DNA of 64,000 bases from Larimichthys crocea (GCF_000972845.2 NC_040025.1:21090017-21154016), one strand, 5' to 3'; positions 29,161 through 43,804 are shown, counted from the stretch's first letter. Translations and numbers: made by a program. The notes: a model not told the origin generated them from the letters alone.

Positions 29161-31461
29161 AGGACTCAAAACTGCACTGTTCATAGTTACTTTTAGTTAA
29201 GTTGAGTTACACGAGTTCTTAAAAACTTACTTACTTAATTTAAAAACTATTTATTCATTGTTCTTAATTTAATCTTTGTAACCATGAATTGCTGCTCTGC
29301 ATGAAAAATGTGTAAAAAACTAGAGATCACTAGTTGGCCTGCTTTGCTAGTTGAAAGACAACATGCTGAATGGTTTGAATCACATGTGGGATGAAAAAAA
29401 GTTCTTTCTATCATGGCTGCTTCATATATAGTATATAATAGTTTTTGCATTTCAAAACTGAACTTCTTGGGTATTATACATGTGATTAAATTAGTGAGAG
29501 GCTTGGTCTTGATGTCTCATCCTCTGTCCTTGTGTGCTCCTTGACTTCCTCCCCTTTCATCTCAGATGGGAGGAAAACTCAAGGAAAGTAATTGAAATCA
29601 GAAAATGAGACGAGGGCGTCTCAGTCCAAAACATCCCCCAATGCCCCCAGCCCTGGAACACTATCAATTGTACAATCTTTGTCCTGTGGTGAAAACATGT
29701 GAACATAGACAAAAAACTCAAGCAATTCCTAATTGACAGGCAGGGTCAAACCTTTCCGGAGAAGACTAAAGAGTCAGGACTCAGGCTGAAAACAGAGATG
29801 TTAAGAAGTAAGACAACTTTTAATTGGTCTCTATAGAACTGTCTGAACTGTTTGTCTAAAGTACCCCAAGGGTGTCACAATTTCCACCACCATTCTGCAG
29901 TTTTTTTTTGTGTGTGTGTTTCTGACCATCTTCTAAATTGCCAGAACATCTCTGACCACAGGATCTCGAATCTCAGCTAATATTCATGCACTGTATCACT
30001 ACCAGGACCAGCATATCACATTATATAAATATGAGCCGTGATTTCAGATCTGGAGGGTTCTTAGCTTACTCATTCCAGAGGTACAGCCTTTTGAGATTGC
30101 CTCTCTCTCACCAGGTTAAAAATCGATTAACTTGGACTGATCTGCAGTGTGTGAAAACAGAGGAATCATTGTACATTTGGTGAACAAAAGGCATTTCTAA
30201 CAAGCTGATAATCAACAGGCAGACATAAGGTCAGCTGTCACCTGATCCTGCTTTTCACACTCAAGAAGAGGATGTTACCCCAATAGCAACCTCAGGATGT
30301 TATGAGGGGCCATATATGTATGTGAGAGGGTCAGCATGGATAATGTCTTGACCCCTCATAGGATTTAAAGGAATTCTTGCATCAGCTGACACTTCCAGTG
30401 GAAAACCTACTACAAGTGTGTTATGTCAGCAGGAGACAGCACAGCTAGCACTATTGTGCCATTTCAGGCATGTGAAATGCTTCCAGCCATGAGTAATGAA
30501 GGGACAAAAACTTTTACCCTAGGCATTAGTTTATAGTATATTTGTTGTCCTTAACCTGTCCTCTTCAGGAAGTTACAAGGAGGCAGAATGCATCTAACCT
30601 GTGGCATTATTCCAGAGATATCACACTGTCAGCTCTTCCCTTAAGTGTGAGTTCAATGTGAGTTCCTCAATCCCAGATTAAATGATGATCTCCACACTCG
30701 AACAGTGAGTTCATGAAATGCTAAACATAAGATCTTGCAGGCATGATGTTTGATCTCATTGGAGAACATTCAGAGTTGCTCTGAGCAATTTTCCTAAATC
30801 ACTCCTGAGCTAAATATGGTTCAGGCTAAGTTAGGAGCTCTTTGGTAGTATTCTTTAAATGCTTGTGAAAACAGCCCCTGGCTCTCTGCAAGCCCAGGTG
30901 ATATTCTAAGCATGGGCTGCAGGGAATCAAATGCCATGTATTGAGAAGCTGAAGGACATCTTCAGTAGTAAACTTGAAGATAGAATCTCAATTGTAACTT
31001 CAATGCACGTTTACGTGCAGGCACGTCCTGCATAGGGCCAAGATGCAAACTCAACTCAACTAAAATACACTCACTGAAAATATAGTGTCCTCCAAAGTTT
31101 CAAAAACACCTCCCATAATGCAACTTGTTATAAATACCCTATTTTTATGTGCTTTATGCCCATTTAGGAATGTCAGTCATGACTTCTATTTTAAAATAAA
31201 CAAATTAGACTTGAGGTACATATTTTATTACCGTAAAATATATATTTCTGAATATTGTTCAAGAACAATGTCTTTTCACAGTCACATAATGGTACATTCA
31301 TTTATTGTGAATAAATATTGTATTTAACATGTACAAGATAAAATGTATATTCCACCCTTCAGGCATGTATAAATCCAAGATAATTAGACAGGAACTTATC
31401 AGAGCATGCATGACCTGATCTGTCTCCACTGACCAGTGGGCAATAAATCAGTCAGTGATTT

Positions 31462-31508
31462 ATAATATATATATATATATATATATATAATAACACACAC
31501 ACACACAG
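31462..31508. repeat. AT/AC compound microsatellite
   Basis: A TA run followed, after a few bases, by a short AC run. Confidence 0.9.
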
Positions 31509-31867
31509 AATGTATTGAAGTTGGTCACATAAAACCCTCTCTGGGCCAAACTTGATTTTGTGCAGACTTCTTATTCCCATAGCTCATTATCTAAATGCTG
31601 ACCACATAGCTTTACATCCTGTCAAGTTATATTTGGTGCAGTTAAGTTTAATAACTTTTTGCATCAAGTTTTGTATCAGTTAGTAGGAGTCAATGAGCAA
31701 GATCTCCTTATTTAGATTTTCACTCAGGGAGAGCTCCATTGTGGAAGAGGCAGACATAGTAGTACCTTCATTTCAGGATGCAGAAAATCCAGGCACATTC
31801 TTAAGAGAAAAAACACTTTGAGAAACACAGAGAACAATTTATACCAGTAAGTAGACAAGCCAAGGGC

Positions 31868-32171
31868 AGCTGGGGCTGATTGTGGCTCAGGAGGTAGAGC
31901 GCCCAGTTGTCAGATGATCGGTGGTCCGATCCCATGCTTCTCCAGTCTGCATGCTGAAGTGTCCTTGAGCAGATACTGAACCCCAAATTGCTCCTGAAGG
32001 CTGTGGCATTGGTGTGTGAATGTGTATGCATGGTTAGTTTCCAAAAAAAAAGAGCAATTGGCACCTTGCATGGCAGCTAATGCCATCAGTGTATGCATGG
32101 GAGAAAGAGATATGTAGTGCAAAAGTGCCTTGACTTGACTAGAAAGGCGCTATAAGTACACTCCATCCATT
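31868..32171 (+). mobile_element. SINE with tRNA-like head, family A copy 1
   Basis: A tRNA-like head (GTGGCTCAGGAGGTAGAGCG, then GTGGTCCGATCCCATG as box B) is followed by GAAGTGTCCTTGAGCAGATA, TGAACCCCAAATTGCTCC and GGCACCTTGCATGGCAGC. It ends AAAGGCGCTATAAGTA and CCATCCATTA. The order matches a very common percomorph repeat. A diverged second copy lies at 60.65 kb in the same orientation. Confidence 0.75.
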
Positions 32172-33478
32172 AGCATTTACCATAATAGTTCAAACTGGGA
32201 CGCTGTATGTTGCAGGCTGTGATCTAAGGTTACAAAACTATTTTCTGTGCAGTAGGGATTTTGAGAATACAAAAAAGGAAATGCAGAGTCTGAGCCAAAG
32301 TAAATACACTGAGGGCATTTGGCAGAAACAAAGGACAGTGGCTTATAACTAGATTAGGTGGTCAAATCTTAACAAAGCACTGCATAATATTATGGGGAAA
32401 CATCTAACAGGTTTGGGTGAATACTGTCAGAAGCAGTCAAGCATCTGTGAACCAAGTGTAGGATGTGTGTACAGTTCGGAGAGAGAAGAAATTACATGTC
32501 ATAACATCACATGTGAGTGTTAGTAAGTGGAGCGCAGCAATTTACAGTGACAGCTGATCAAATTGGCATGATAAAATTAGCAAGTTCATGTGGGCTTTTA
32601 CTTCTTGAAGGTACAGGTTGAAAGAAAAAATGTAGATGTAAGCCAAGTTTTTCTTGACTGAAAGAAGTACTGCATGGAACGCTACAGCAAGACAGGTAGA
32701 AATAAATGGATAATTGTGTGAAAAGATGAAAATAAAATAAGAATACTGAATTTAGTGCATGTGACCAGAATGAGAAAAAGGCATCAGAATGAACCTGTAC
32801 AGAAGCTAGTAGAGTTCATTTTGACATGAACCTCTTTACTAAATATTTATAGTACTTTCCTTAATCATCACCTCTTAAGACCATTGACATATATATATGT
32901 ACAGACATGTCTGTTAGTTTTACAGTCTCTATTTTAAGATGTTCCGCAGGCTTAAATGTTTAATCCAGTTAAATTTGTACTTTTCAGATTATTAAATTCA
33001 CTGTGAAGAATGTCAGCTAAGTGTACAAATGTAAAATGTGATTACTTAACGACAGAGTCACAAGCTTTCTCTCTTATTTAGGCCCTCCAAGTAAACAACT
33101 ACATTCTGTATGCAGTATCTTTCCTCTGTGTGTACCTTTAAAATACCTTGTCTTACACATAAAACCTCAAGGCTGTAATGGTCAGTGCACACAGGAAAAC
33201 AACATTAGATGGATACAAAATGGAGAGAAAACTGCTCTCCTTGCATTCTTCTCGCATCCTTTTGCACTATTGTATTCTGTATATATTTATATATTTTATA
33301 TATTTATAATGCTGAACATTATTTCTGTGCCAGAGTAGAGACTCACACAGCTTCTTGCATGGCTCCCTAGCACTCTGTGATCAGTAGTGATTCACTACCA
33401 GTTGTAAAACTCTGAGAAATCAGACACTGATTCACATCTGTACACTATTTATACAATTGTGTAATGTTCTTTGGTTTT

Positions 33479-33727
33479 AGGGCAGCGTGGTGGTGCAGTG
33501 GTTAACACTGTCGCATCACAGTAAGAAGGTTTGAATCTCAGCTGGAGCCTATCTGTGTGGAGTTTGCAGGTCTCCAGGTACTCCGGCTTCCTTCCACAGT
33601 CCAAAGACATGCACTTATTGGTGACTCTAAATTTCCAGTTGATGTAAATGTGAGTATGAACAGATGTTTGTCTCTATGTGCTGGCGACTTGTCCAGGCGA
33701 CATTTCCAGCTCTGGATCTTTGGTTTA
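33479..33727 (+). mobile_element. SINE with tRNA-like head, family B copy 1
   Basis: The head reads GGTGGTGCAGTGGTTAACAC with a box-B-like GGTTTGAATCTC. The body includes GTGTGGAGTTTGCAG, CAGTCCAAAGACATGCA and TGGTGACTCTAAATT. It breaks off after CTGGCGACTTGTCCAGG, so the usual 3' part is missing. Confidence 0.75.
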
Positions 33728-36676
33728 AAATAGAGGTGCATGCTTAACTTTAAGAGCATTAAATTGAACATGGTCTGATTTAAGACCAGGTAAGTATTAT
33801 TATATAGCACATAAATACTTTCTGCAATAAATCCTCTGTAGGTACGTAAAATAATTTATATCACCAGCAATCAGTAATCATCAACTAACACTTTGTAATA
33901 TGAATCAATCAAAATTATTGGACAATAACCTTCTCAAAGAATGTCCTTATTAGCTCTGAAAACAAGCCTTTGCCTGCATCAGACTCTAATAACCATCTGT
34001 TCTGTAAACATTCATTAAATAGTAATATAAGATTAGAATGACTTTGCTAACATCTCCATCTACCCCTATCTAATTTAATTCACTTTTTGAGCATGAAAGA
34101 CAGCCTTGTTTTTGCTATCACATTGTGAAGTACACAGTCAGTCTTTTCGTCGCCTAAACATAAACTAAATTAGTGATGCATAGAAATTAGAACAAAGGAG
34201 TCTTTTCCTTAAATAATGCCCCTTTCATGTGGTCAGACATATCAGTTTGTTTACAGCAATCATTTGCAGTAGTTCACACGAAAGGGTTGGAACACTAACA
34301 TCAAGTATTATGTATGTATGTACAGTATGTTTTATTGATTGATTGATGCTGGTGGTTTTGCACATTTTATTGATTTTAATTGATTTAATACTAGTGACTA
34401 TTTTTTCCAAGCATTTCATATATTTTTTTAAATGCCTAAACTGTCATAGGTAGTTAATATGTCATAATCATTAGTCACTGCATTTTGTTTTATTTTTGTT
34501 AAAGCAAATGAAGGTGTGGATCGATTTGAAAAGTCTGGTAGCTTCATTATCTGGTGGGAAAACATGATTTCACTTCAAAACATACTGTACCTTACCAAGT
34601 CTCAGGGCAAGAAAAATCCATAAGAAAACCTTTGAGGATAACATTAAGCACACATAAAGATGTGCTCAGTGCATTTTGAATGACAGCTAATATCTACACA
34701 TCTTCTTAAAGCATGAACAGTTTACTGAAACATTTAGGGTTACCTGTGTAAAGTCCAGAACTCAGCAAGTGGACTAAAATCAGAGCAAAATTAAAACAGG
34801 TTTTGCCCTCTTGACAGTATTCTTGAAATGTGTCAACATATAAAATTAACAAATAAAGAGTATGTCAAAATTCAATAAGGCTGTATTCAGACTGAATCAG
34901 GCGTTGTGGCAATTAGCACCAGGGCTGTCTGAAGTTGTGTGTAACATAACAGCTATGAAAAAAATGACTTTTTATTTCTCTGATTCCCCGGCTTTCTCTC
35001 TACTCTCTCTCTCATTGACTTAGACTTGGGATTTAAGATAAAAGAACACATTATTCTGGTTTACCTGATCAGAGGTATGATAAATCAAAATGATTTGAAG
35101 AAAGAATGAAAAATAAAGTAAAATGATAAAATTATATTTAATTTGAATTTATCTAACTTCTCAATAGGATCTGTCTCTCAAAAACCAATGTCTTATTTTT
35201 TTTTAATGTGATCATGTTCTAACCAAAAGGAAAAACAGTGGCACACTTTTACTTCTGAATGCACTCTGTACTGTATGTCTGTAAATAGCCACTATGTTAT
35301 GTTGGAATGTGCTTCTATGTTTGAATTGTCAGATCTAATCCAACACACTGCCAGGCAGAGAATCAAATTAGACTCATACCCTGTGTTAGTGGATGACACA
35401 TTCATGTATGGGTGATTGGATCTTAATGTTCAGAGAAAAAATTATTTATACTGGCAATGTAGCGCAATTTGGTTCAATATACTGCGACACATAGACCGTG
35501 GGAGTGAAGACAAGGACAGTCATTCTAAATGAATTGTTTGCTTTTCAGGGGGTCTGCCCACGGGCAACAAATGCCTGGCTTAGGTCCCAATAGGCACATT
35601 TTCTCATTATGAGAAGTGGAAATATAGGTCCAGGAAAAAAACACAGAATGTAGGGGACATTATAAACAAATAAGATGCAATTTAAGACCAAGTGAACCAA
35701 AGAGAAAAAAATAAGGAAAATATACGAAAGTGTAAAAAATATCATGAGCAGTGACATTTTGGTGTATTTGATGTGAATACGTTTTAAACACGAATACTCT
35801 ACCTGATTAATTTATTCATAGAAATGCAAACCACACTTTGCAACTGGTCCTTTGAATACATTTTATCAGGATTTTAACTGCCTGTGTACACAAGGAAATT
35901 GGTATTCATGAAATGTACATAAAGAACACACAGCAAGGTCAGCCAATATCTGCCTCATCGGTGTTTAAGGGCCAATCAGATACAGTATGCTGACAGTGCA
36001 GTCATTAAACGATGGGATTAATCTTTCTATAGTTATTTTAGTGCTCTGATCGTATAAACGCCATCTATAGACCTACCTACCCAATTATATTTCATCATTT
36101 TGCCTTGAAACGCCAGTACAGCTTGTATGTCAATCACACCAATTCATGACTGACATAAATTCATGCTAAGCTGCTGCAGTCCAGCTCACACTGACACACT
36201 GACACATACCTCTCAATCCTGAAAGGTTGCTCTACTGCAGACCTGGCAGAGCGTAGATATTCTGGCAGATGGCGTTCAGCAGGGACATATTGTTAAAGTG
36301 AGGCTGCCAGATTATGTCCATCTGTTTGAATGCAGTGTAAGTGCTCTTGACTATACCTGCATCTGCAGGGTTAATGCAATAGGCTGTGTGTGCCAGGACA
36401 AAGTGAGTGGAAACGTGTTGAGCAGAAACAGAACATTCAGTGAATCCTCCTCCCTTGGTTCAAGGTGAGATAAATTGTTGAAGCTGTGATTAAAGATTAA
36501 GATTAAAAGTATAGAACTGTAATGTCACCTTGCACTGAAGTGTATCATTTAATATCAATGCTTAAGCTTCTCATAAGAGATTATTGATTCAACCAGTCAG
36601 TCACATAATGAAAAAATAAAGGGAATCATATTACTTTAACATTTAGTACAATGTGTTCTCTGCTTTCATGCAACAT

Positions 36677-36678
<2 letters not shown>

Positions 36679-36729
<51 letters not shown>
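36679..36729. repeat. CA microsatellite
   Basis: A perfect AC run of about 51 bp followed by a short AT run. Confidence 0.95.
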
Positions 36730-36737
<8 letters not shown>

Positions 36738-38145
36738 AACTTGTGGATAGATAAAGTGGTAAAAGCAGCTGTGTTGACTGAAGCTTGTTAGTAACAGTTG
36801 ACCTTCCTCAGCGACAGGAAACACTCATGATCTCAATCAATAGTCCTGTTTTGACGATGCAGAACAGTGTGACAAAACCAATTAGAGCTTAAAATCCATG
36901 ACAGCCTGCTAGGAGATCCCAGTAAGATGGCAGCATGTGTGTGTGTATACATCTGTACATACAGAAAAACATGGATAGGCACAGGGGGAAATTGTATGGA
37001 GGTTGACGAGGTAGCAAGATGGAGCCAGAACAGCTAACTGTGATAGCCTGATCCCCACCTCAATACTTCTCTTTATGTCTTAACATCTTCTTTAAAGATA
37101 TGGGTTGCAGTTTTTCAAGTTTGTCTTAAAAAGTGAAGTCCCTTCCTAATAAGGTGTCAGTCTAAGTGATAGAGGACAAACTTCACAGACCTCGTCTGTA
37201 ACAAAAAAATACACATTCCAGAGTTTATCTGAAGCAAATATGAAGCTTGAGCTGTCTAAATTACAGAAATACAGAGGATATCTGGCAAACTTAAAGTCGA
37301 TTTAGTACAAAAAACTCTGTTATTATACCTCCACCACAGATGGGCAAAAACAACAAAAAAAAACAGACTGTCTGGGGAAACACAAAGAAAGGATTTAATT
37401 CTGGACTGTAACATTAGCAGAAATTCACTTGATCCAGCTAACTCAGACTACTGATTTAGTAGCTTTTGTATAGCTTTAGATAAGCACCCACAGAATGAGG
37501 ACTGTGGATTTTGTCTCCCATCAGTTACATAGAAAGCACATTAGGAAGGACTATCTTAATGACCAGGACAAACAGAAGGAATGATTAAAGAGAAGAACAG
37601 GAATCAATGCGAAGGTGTGAACCATCCTTTAATGGAAAAGGATTCTCAAAGTGACCACAAAAACAAACACCCACACAAGTTTCTTGGAGTATAGTCTAGT
37701 GGCTATTAAATGTTAAATGCAATAAGATACAATGAACTGATTTTAGAGTGCATTTTTACACAGAACAAACCCATGTGAGGCATTTCTGTACTGGTGCTCA
37801 GGGGTACTGGCTCAGTGTTTGCTGTGCTGCCTTTTAAATTAACTCTTTCTGTTTGCTGATTTCATATATGCATGGTTCCTAGAGAATACCAGAGAACAAA
37901 GCCTACTCACCTAAGTTAACATGAGGTTTATTTTTTGGTTTGCCATGCAGACAGGATTTATGTGTTATACTGTATTTATGACAGCTATGTGTATCAACGT
38001 TGATGCTACATTGTAGGCTATTCTGTAGCTGATTTGTGCCCCAATGCAAATGTGACTGCACATTTGGGCTACGGTGGCAGATAGAGGCTGGGACTGCAAG
38101 AACTATGATTAACCAACTTTTCCTTTACAGTAACACACACTGAGA

Positions 38146-38184
38146 AAGCCATTTAGCTGGTTTTGTTGCCCAGCTAAATGGCTT
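38146..38184. repeat. Perfect 15-bp inverted repeat, 9-base loop
   Basis: Left arm AAGCCATTTAGCTGG (38146-38160), loop TTTTGTTGC, right arm CCAGCTAAATGGCTT (38170-38184). The arms pair without mismatch, then pairing stops. It could be the core of a small MITE, a transcribed hairpin or a replication by-product; the sequence does not say which. Confidence 0.9.
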
Positions 38185-38235
38185 GGCATACTGTTACCAT
38201 TAAAACATTTAAAGGGAAAGGAAACATAAAAGTGC

Positions 38236-38492
38236 ACTGTGGTGGTTAGCACTGTTGCCTGAGGCTGGGGCTGGGACATTTCAGTGTGCTCCAGCTTTCT
38301 CCCACAATTAATATCTTAATTGATGACTTGAAATTACCCATAGGCATGAATGTGAGCGCAAATTGTTACCAGTCTGTGATCAACTGGTGACCTGTCCAAG
38401 GTGTACACTGCCGCCTGCCTAATGTCGGTTGAAATCAGCTCCGACCCCTTGCATTCCTGGAAATGATAGGTGGTTATAAATAATGGATGAAA
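38236..38492 (+). mobile_element. SINE with tRNA-like head, family B copy 2
   Basis: A diverged copy beginning GTGGTGGTTAGCACTGTTGC. It keeps TCCAGCTTTCTCCCACA, CAACTGGTGACCTGTCCAAG and TAATGTCGGTTGAAATCAGC, and ends in TAATGGATGAA. It preserves the 3' half that the 33.5 kb copy lacks and has lost part of the tRNA-like head. Confidence 0.7.
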
Positions 38493-41400
38493 CATAAAAG
38501 CAGCGATAATCTCATTCATGGAATCCTAAATTATATTTATTTATCATTCCATTTTTACCCCAGAACAAATTACATGTCCTTGGATAGACATATTTAACAC
38601 TTTTTATACAATCCTCAATATATTTTAAACAAAGAATACCAAAAGATGTAAACATTTCTCACAATGCATCTGAAACTTCACTGACAACAATGATAATTGT
38701 TTCAAATATTATAATATAATAATATTTCAGAACCTATATAGATGCATAGACAGACTTGTTTTCATATATTAACATACATATATGTACAACACATCACATT
38801 CAGCCTTCTTTGTGTCTTAGAAAGCGGGGTGCTGAAAAACTTCTGACCTGTGTGTTTCCTTGTATTTACATATGCCAGCTTAGTACAGTGCAGTCGAAAA
38901 TTGCAAACCTCCTGAGGATACAGTGTTTGCTTTCCAGAAGACAAAAGAAAAATAAGGATTCATACAAAGACTTTGCTCTCCAGCTGCAGTCAGAAGATTC
39001 AGATTCTATTTGCATCCTCTTGATCCGCATTTAACTTTATTTACAGCGGATTAGGCCAGACATAGTGAGCAGTACTTATAGAATTTATCCCATCATTCAG
39101 ACCTAGTGTTTAGCAAGAACATTATAAGCCATTATAAATACTGCATATGGAATTTATGCTGATTCAGCCTCAAGTATCAAAGGGAATAACAAAGTCTTTG
39201 CCATGTTTCCAGGCTGTTTCATGACAGGTGAGATTTAGAAAGTGAAGAGAGTTGAGATGAGTGTGTTTAACAAAAGTGTTGACAATTACTGTTCTGGTAA
39301 CAACAAAGGATTTCATTATGCAAGGGCAAGAGATAATTGCATTCAGCACTTCAGTTTCTCTGTTATTAAACTCTCGTGTAGTAAATTGCTCATCCAAGCG
39401 ACTGTAACCACATCAAACACTTCTGCTACTTCTTCTTATTAAACGCTGCACATCTCCAATTCACAAGAGCCACAAATACATTCCATGATTAATTAGGAGG
39501 TAGAAACAGTAACCTTCATAGCAGCTGCATATACAATAACATCGTTATAGATTAAATCTCCCACTTGGATTATTGTGTATCTATGGAACCCAACAACACC
39601 ATGGTGGGAGCTTGAGATTTATTAATAATGGTCAGCTCTAATAGCCATTATATTATGGCTGTGTCATTGGTGGTCTTGCTTTTAGGATGTAAGTTCAGCT
39701 AAGTCAATCCTTTTCCCACCCAGCTATTAAAGGAGCTAAAGGAAAATGGATTCCAGCTGCAGTGAGGGAAGCCACAAACCTGGAGGCTGTTTCCACTAAA
39801 GCCTCATAATAAGAAACATTTCTGAAAACACTTTCAAAGCCACCAGTCAGAAGCTGAAATAACATAAAAACAAAACCCCCAATTTCAAGAAACTCTAAGA
39901 GGTTTCTTGATCTCGTATTTAGGCTGATATTCATATATAATATATGAATTAACATACACATATTATATACATACATGCAAACAAGCCAATGTCTACATGA
40001 AATCCCTGACGTCTGATAAATATATGTACATTGTTTGAATGAGTAAAGCCAGTGGAAATGACCCGGGTGGGAATGGTAAATGACCCAGGTACCTGCAGAA
40101 TTTGTTCCTTGAGTAAAGCAGAATAGAAAAAAGAGACATCAGAATCAGATTTTCACAGTTATGTTTCCTGGTTTGTGCGTACATCTTTGCCCAAGAATTT
40201 GGGCCGAACAAAGCCTGTCCAACACAGTACTGGAAGCCAAATGTTTGATATGTATGTTCGTGTAATGGTAACCTGCATATTGGTATAAAAAGTATGAATG
40301 TCCAAAACTACATTTTGGCTTTGACAGTGAAGGTAAAGGTGACTGTAACCTTTGGTTTCGGCATGACATGCAGAAAATTCCTCTTGCATTTCACAGATCC
40401 TTTAGCTCTCATCAGCATGAAACCGGCGACATTGTTCACACAGAGTAGTCCGTACAATCATGTAGATTCTCATTTCTAACAGACACAGATAGTAGGTTAT
40501 TTACAGTATGTCTTCACCCTGGAGGTTATAGAGCAAGAAACAGTAATGAGCTGCTACCCTGTACATCCATGCAGCTGTGTACTATAGTTGTTAGTTACAG
40601 ATGAAAAACAGAAGAAGATATTGTCTCAAACTTCCTGATAAAAATTACTGACTGTATACGTCAGTGAAAAGGCCTGTGGGCTATCCTTAACCTTAGCTCA
40701 CAGTTAGTCTGAGGTCGACTTTGGTGCACTTGAACACCACAAAACTGGGATAATGTTATCAGAATGTCCACGGCATATGACTTGATTTCATCGGACATCA
40801 AATGTTCCATTGCTTTATTTGAAACTTGATTTAATCTTATCTGTGTTTTAGAATAACCATAAAAAGTCGTTCCAGATTGGGGATCAGTTTTGGAGGGGAT
40901 GCCCCACATTGGAGTCATGTCGGTCGAATCCGCACCTCATGATAACTGCTCCTTGAACATAGATTGTTTGGCATAACCACAATCGTTCCCTAACATTAAT
41001 ACAGAAATTAGAAGATATTGTAAAAAGTAAAAAATTTAAAAACTTGGCAATAATGACAATGTCCAGAGTTCAGAATCACTCAGTAGTGACAATAGGGTTG
41101 TGAAATAGAACCCAACAAGGCTGGTTGAAGTAATAGATCCATGAGTTTGGAGCTTATCAGATACGAAAACACTAGACAGCAGAAAATTATCACAACTGTT
41201 TTATCCTCCATCTCAGAAAAATAAACAGTAGAAATGAACTATTCAGGTTACCAGGAATGTGTTGTTGCATTACGGCAAAAAGTCAGCTACGCTCAACGTT
41301 TTTCTTTTTCATTGTGTTTTTTTTTTTTTTGTACTTGAACCCTCGATGCAGAAACATATCACGGGGGGCTGCATTTTTTCATGGAGTGCAAATGTCAGTC

Positions 41401-42160
41401 TGAACTAACAGAGCTCTAAGCTCTGAGCTAACACAGGTCTTATCACAGGGCCAAGTGTTGTGTGAAAAGCTCAAGTGGGCTATTAGTTCAGGTTGTGATT
41501 GTGGTTTAATATCAATTTATTCAAGAAGCAATCACTACCAATGTCAGAGCAGTAACTGAAGGAGTGCAGCACGCAGCAGAATACGACACGTGCTGACATG
41601 TTTAAAATTATTTCATGACAAAGTGAACTGTTTCTATAGTCAGTTATTCTGGGAAAAACTGCACAGAACTGCACTCTTTCTCCCACCATGGCCAAGCAAG
41701 GAATCATGACATGGCATGAAAGTCACCGCAACACGCGTTCTAGAGCAGATCTAATTAATCCTGTCCATGGCAGGTATTTTTGTACTTTCATTTGATGACT
41801 GCTGCTGTCAGGGGTACAAAGTATAAAACTGCTCATTGGACAAACACTGTGGTTAAGCTCAGCTATGCTCACTGGGCATTTTTTATTGGAATAATGTTGG
41901 CAGGTGCTGAGGCAAAGCCTTGTGTCTCTCATATTACAAATCCTTTTACTGAACAACAAGCCCTCTCTTTTCCAAGAGGCTAGAAGAACACTAAAGCCAA
42001 GTGGCCTATATCCATGCATAGATGTAAAGTTAATTTCTGCTCTTTTTGTTTTAATGGCTTGAGGAACATGTTTAATATGCTCATTTTAATGTTCTTTTTT
42101 GTTGTTTATGTTTCTGCATTTGGCCCAAAAGAATTTGTTGATATACTGCACGCCATGAAC

Positions 42161-42170
<10 letters not shown>

Positions 42171-42250
<80 letters not shown>
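42171..42250. repeat. Long perfect CA microsatellite
   Basis: Forty uninterrupted AC units (80 bp), preceded by a short compound stretch with AT. It is the longest simple repeat in the window. The overlapping His-Thr and Cys-Val frames are artefacts. Confidence 0.97.
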
Positions 42251-42254
<4 letters not shown>

Positions 42255-43788
42255 GCACATTAGAAAAACACACACAATCATACAGTACAAATAAACTCCA
42301 CATTTTTTGTTCTATTACTTTCATATGCACACACATACAGGCATTTTAAATTATCGTTCCAGTTGATTACATTTTGGGTCTTATTTTCACAAATTTGGAT
42401 ATTATTCCCGTTAGTAACAAGAGTTAAAAGATGAAATCTGAGGATGTGTATCGTGGTGGAGTCTGACAAAAGTTTGACTTCATAATCAGGTAGTACTAAG
42501 AAAAACTGAATGAAAATGAATCTCTGTCCTTTGTAAACATCAATCACTTTTATATTCAGACTGCCTGACAGCAATAATTGTGCGCACACACAGCTTTTGT
42601 AATTAATTATTATTATCAGCATTATGGATGAACTTTCGGCTTTACAATAAAGTAGTTTAGATAATCAGGCTTAAATTGTTGGCTTGTTTACAATCCATCT
42701 GACCAGCCTAAGGCTGCACCTTTCTTGCCATTTCTGACTTTTCTGTAGTAATCTGTCACACTGTGATCTCAGCAATTGCTTTGGTGAGAACATTTGAATC
42801 AGAACTAATAGAACTCATGACAAAAATTATGAAAATAAAAAAATTAATTAAACCTTTAATTTCACACTGCTCTGAGGCTCATTCTTAAGATAAAATAGCG
42901 CCTTGATTGCACCAGCTCCAGCTTCTCCTCATCATCAGTGACTTCCATAAGAGCCAGCTCTCTGAGCACATACATTTTAAAACATGGCCGAAGACAGCCA
43001 CATTGTGTTCTTTTTAGGGCTAATATTTCTGTTAGATAAAAACTAACCTAGCCTTTAAATAATAATTCCTTCAGTGTGTTCATTGTGTTCTGATTTGTAA
43101 AACAAACAAAAATTAAATAAAAAATCTGACATTCAAGTATTAGTCAGTATTTGTTCCATTGCAATGTATGTTTTGAACCCTGTCCCTAGTTCCTCTGCTT
43201 TTACAATTCAGTCATGCCTCGTCCTGGACACAGCTGATCAGACAAAATGAGTATTGACACCTCCTTTTTGCTGAGAAATCAATACAGCGCCCTGTGGGCA
43301 ATTTGAAGGATGTCTATGTTCATTCTTACACATGTAACAATGGTCTCGCTAAGACAAATCTTTCTCTCAGTGCTTTGTTCTTAGACAAAGGTAGAGGCTG
43401 TCACACTGTAATTGAATGAACCAAGGCTTATTGTTCTCAACAATGAGGAGACTGAAATATTTTCCTATTTGATAAAAACAGCAACCCTGTGGTCCTTCAA
43501 TTTTAAGCATGCAATAATAAATACCTACCAAAATCAGATACATCAATACAGTACTCATAATAAATACACAAGTAGTTTAGGGAGTAGAAAGTTTCAATAT
43601 CAGCTTCCTCAGAATCCAGCTTGAATTGATTTGCATTGTGATTCCTTTCTCAGTCTTGTTTGCTTAACACTGATCATTATTGCAGCGGGTTAATTTGGCC
43701 GGATGAAACATTGATATACACATCTCTGGTTGCATGCTGACTATTAGGCTCCTTTATCCTCTTCTATTGGCTTCTAACCTTCTGGTCA

Positions 43789-43804
43789 TTTATTTATTTT
43801 TATT
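43789..43804 (-). terminator. Candidate poly(A) signals of the opsin gene
   Basis: Three overlapping or adjacent plus-strand TTTATT words (43789-43794, 43793-43798, 43799-43804) read AATAAA on the minus strand, roughly 205-220 bp past the opsin stop. A cluster this close is a plausible 3' end. Confidence 0.5.

Larger units (their letters stand above)
18731..30000. other. Intergenic DNA, no gene seen (part 1)
   Basis: AT-rich spacer between spata2 and the opsin. I found no exon-like block with protein similarity. The contents are the simple repeats, tandem duplication and transposon fragments listed separately. The open frames here are short and compositionally biased. Confidence 0.5.
30001..43780. 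other. Intergenic DNA, no gene seen (part 2)
   Basis: Continuation of the spacer up to the opsin 3' end. It holds three SINE copies, CA and AT microsatellites and one perfect hairpin, listed separately. No coding exon could be supported on either strand. Confidence 0.5.

Noticed and set aside
31868..32171. A tRNA gene suggested by box A and box B words
   Set aside because: The context is the full order of a SINE family; the head does not fold as a complete tRNA by eye.
42014..42349. Open frames of His-Thr or Cys-Val repeats
   Set aside because: They are translations of the 80-bp CA microsatellite in different frames.
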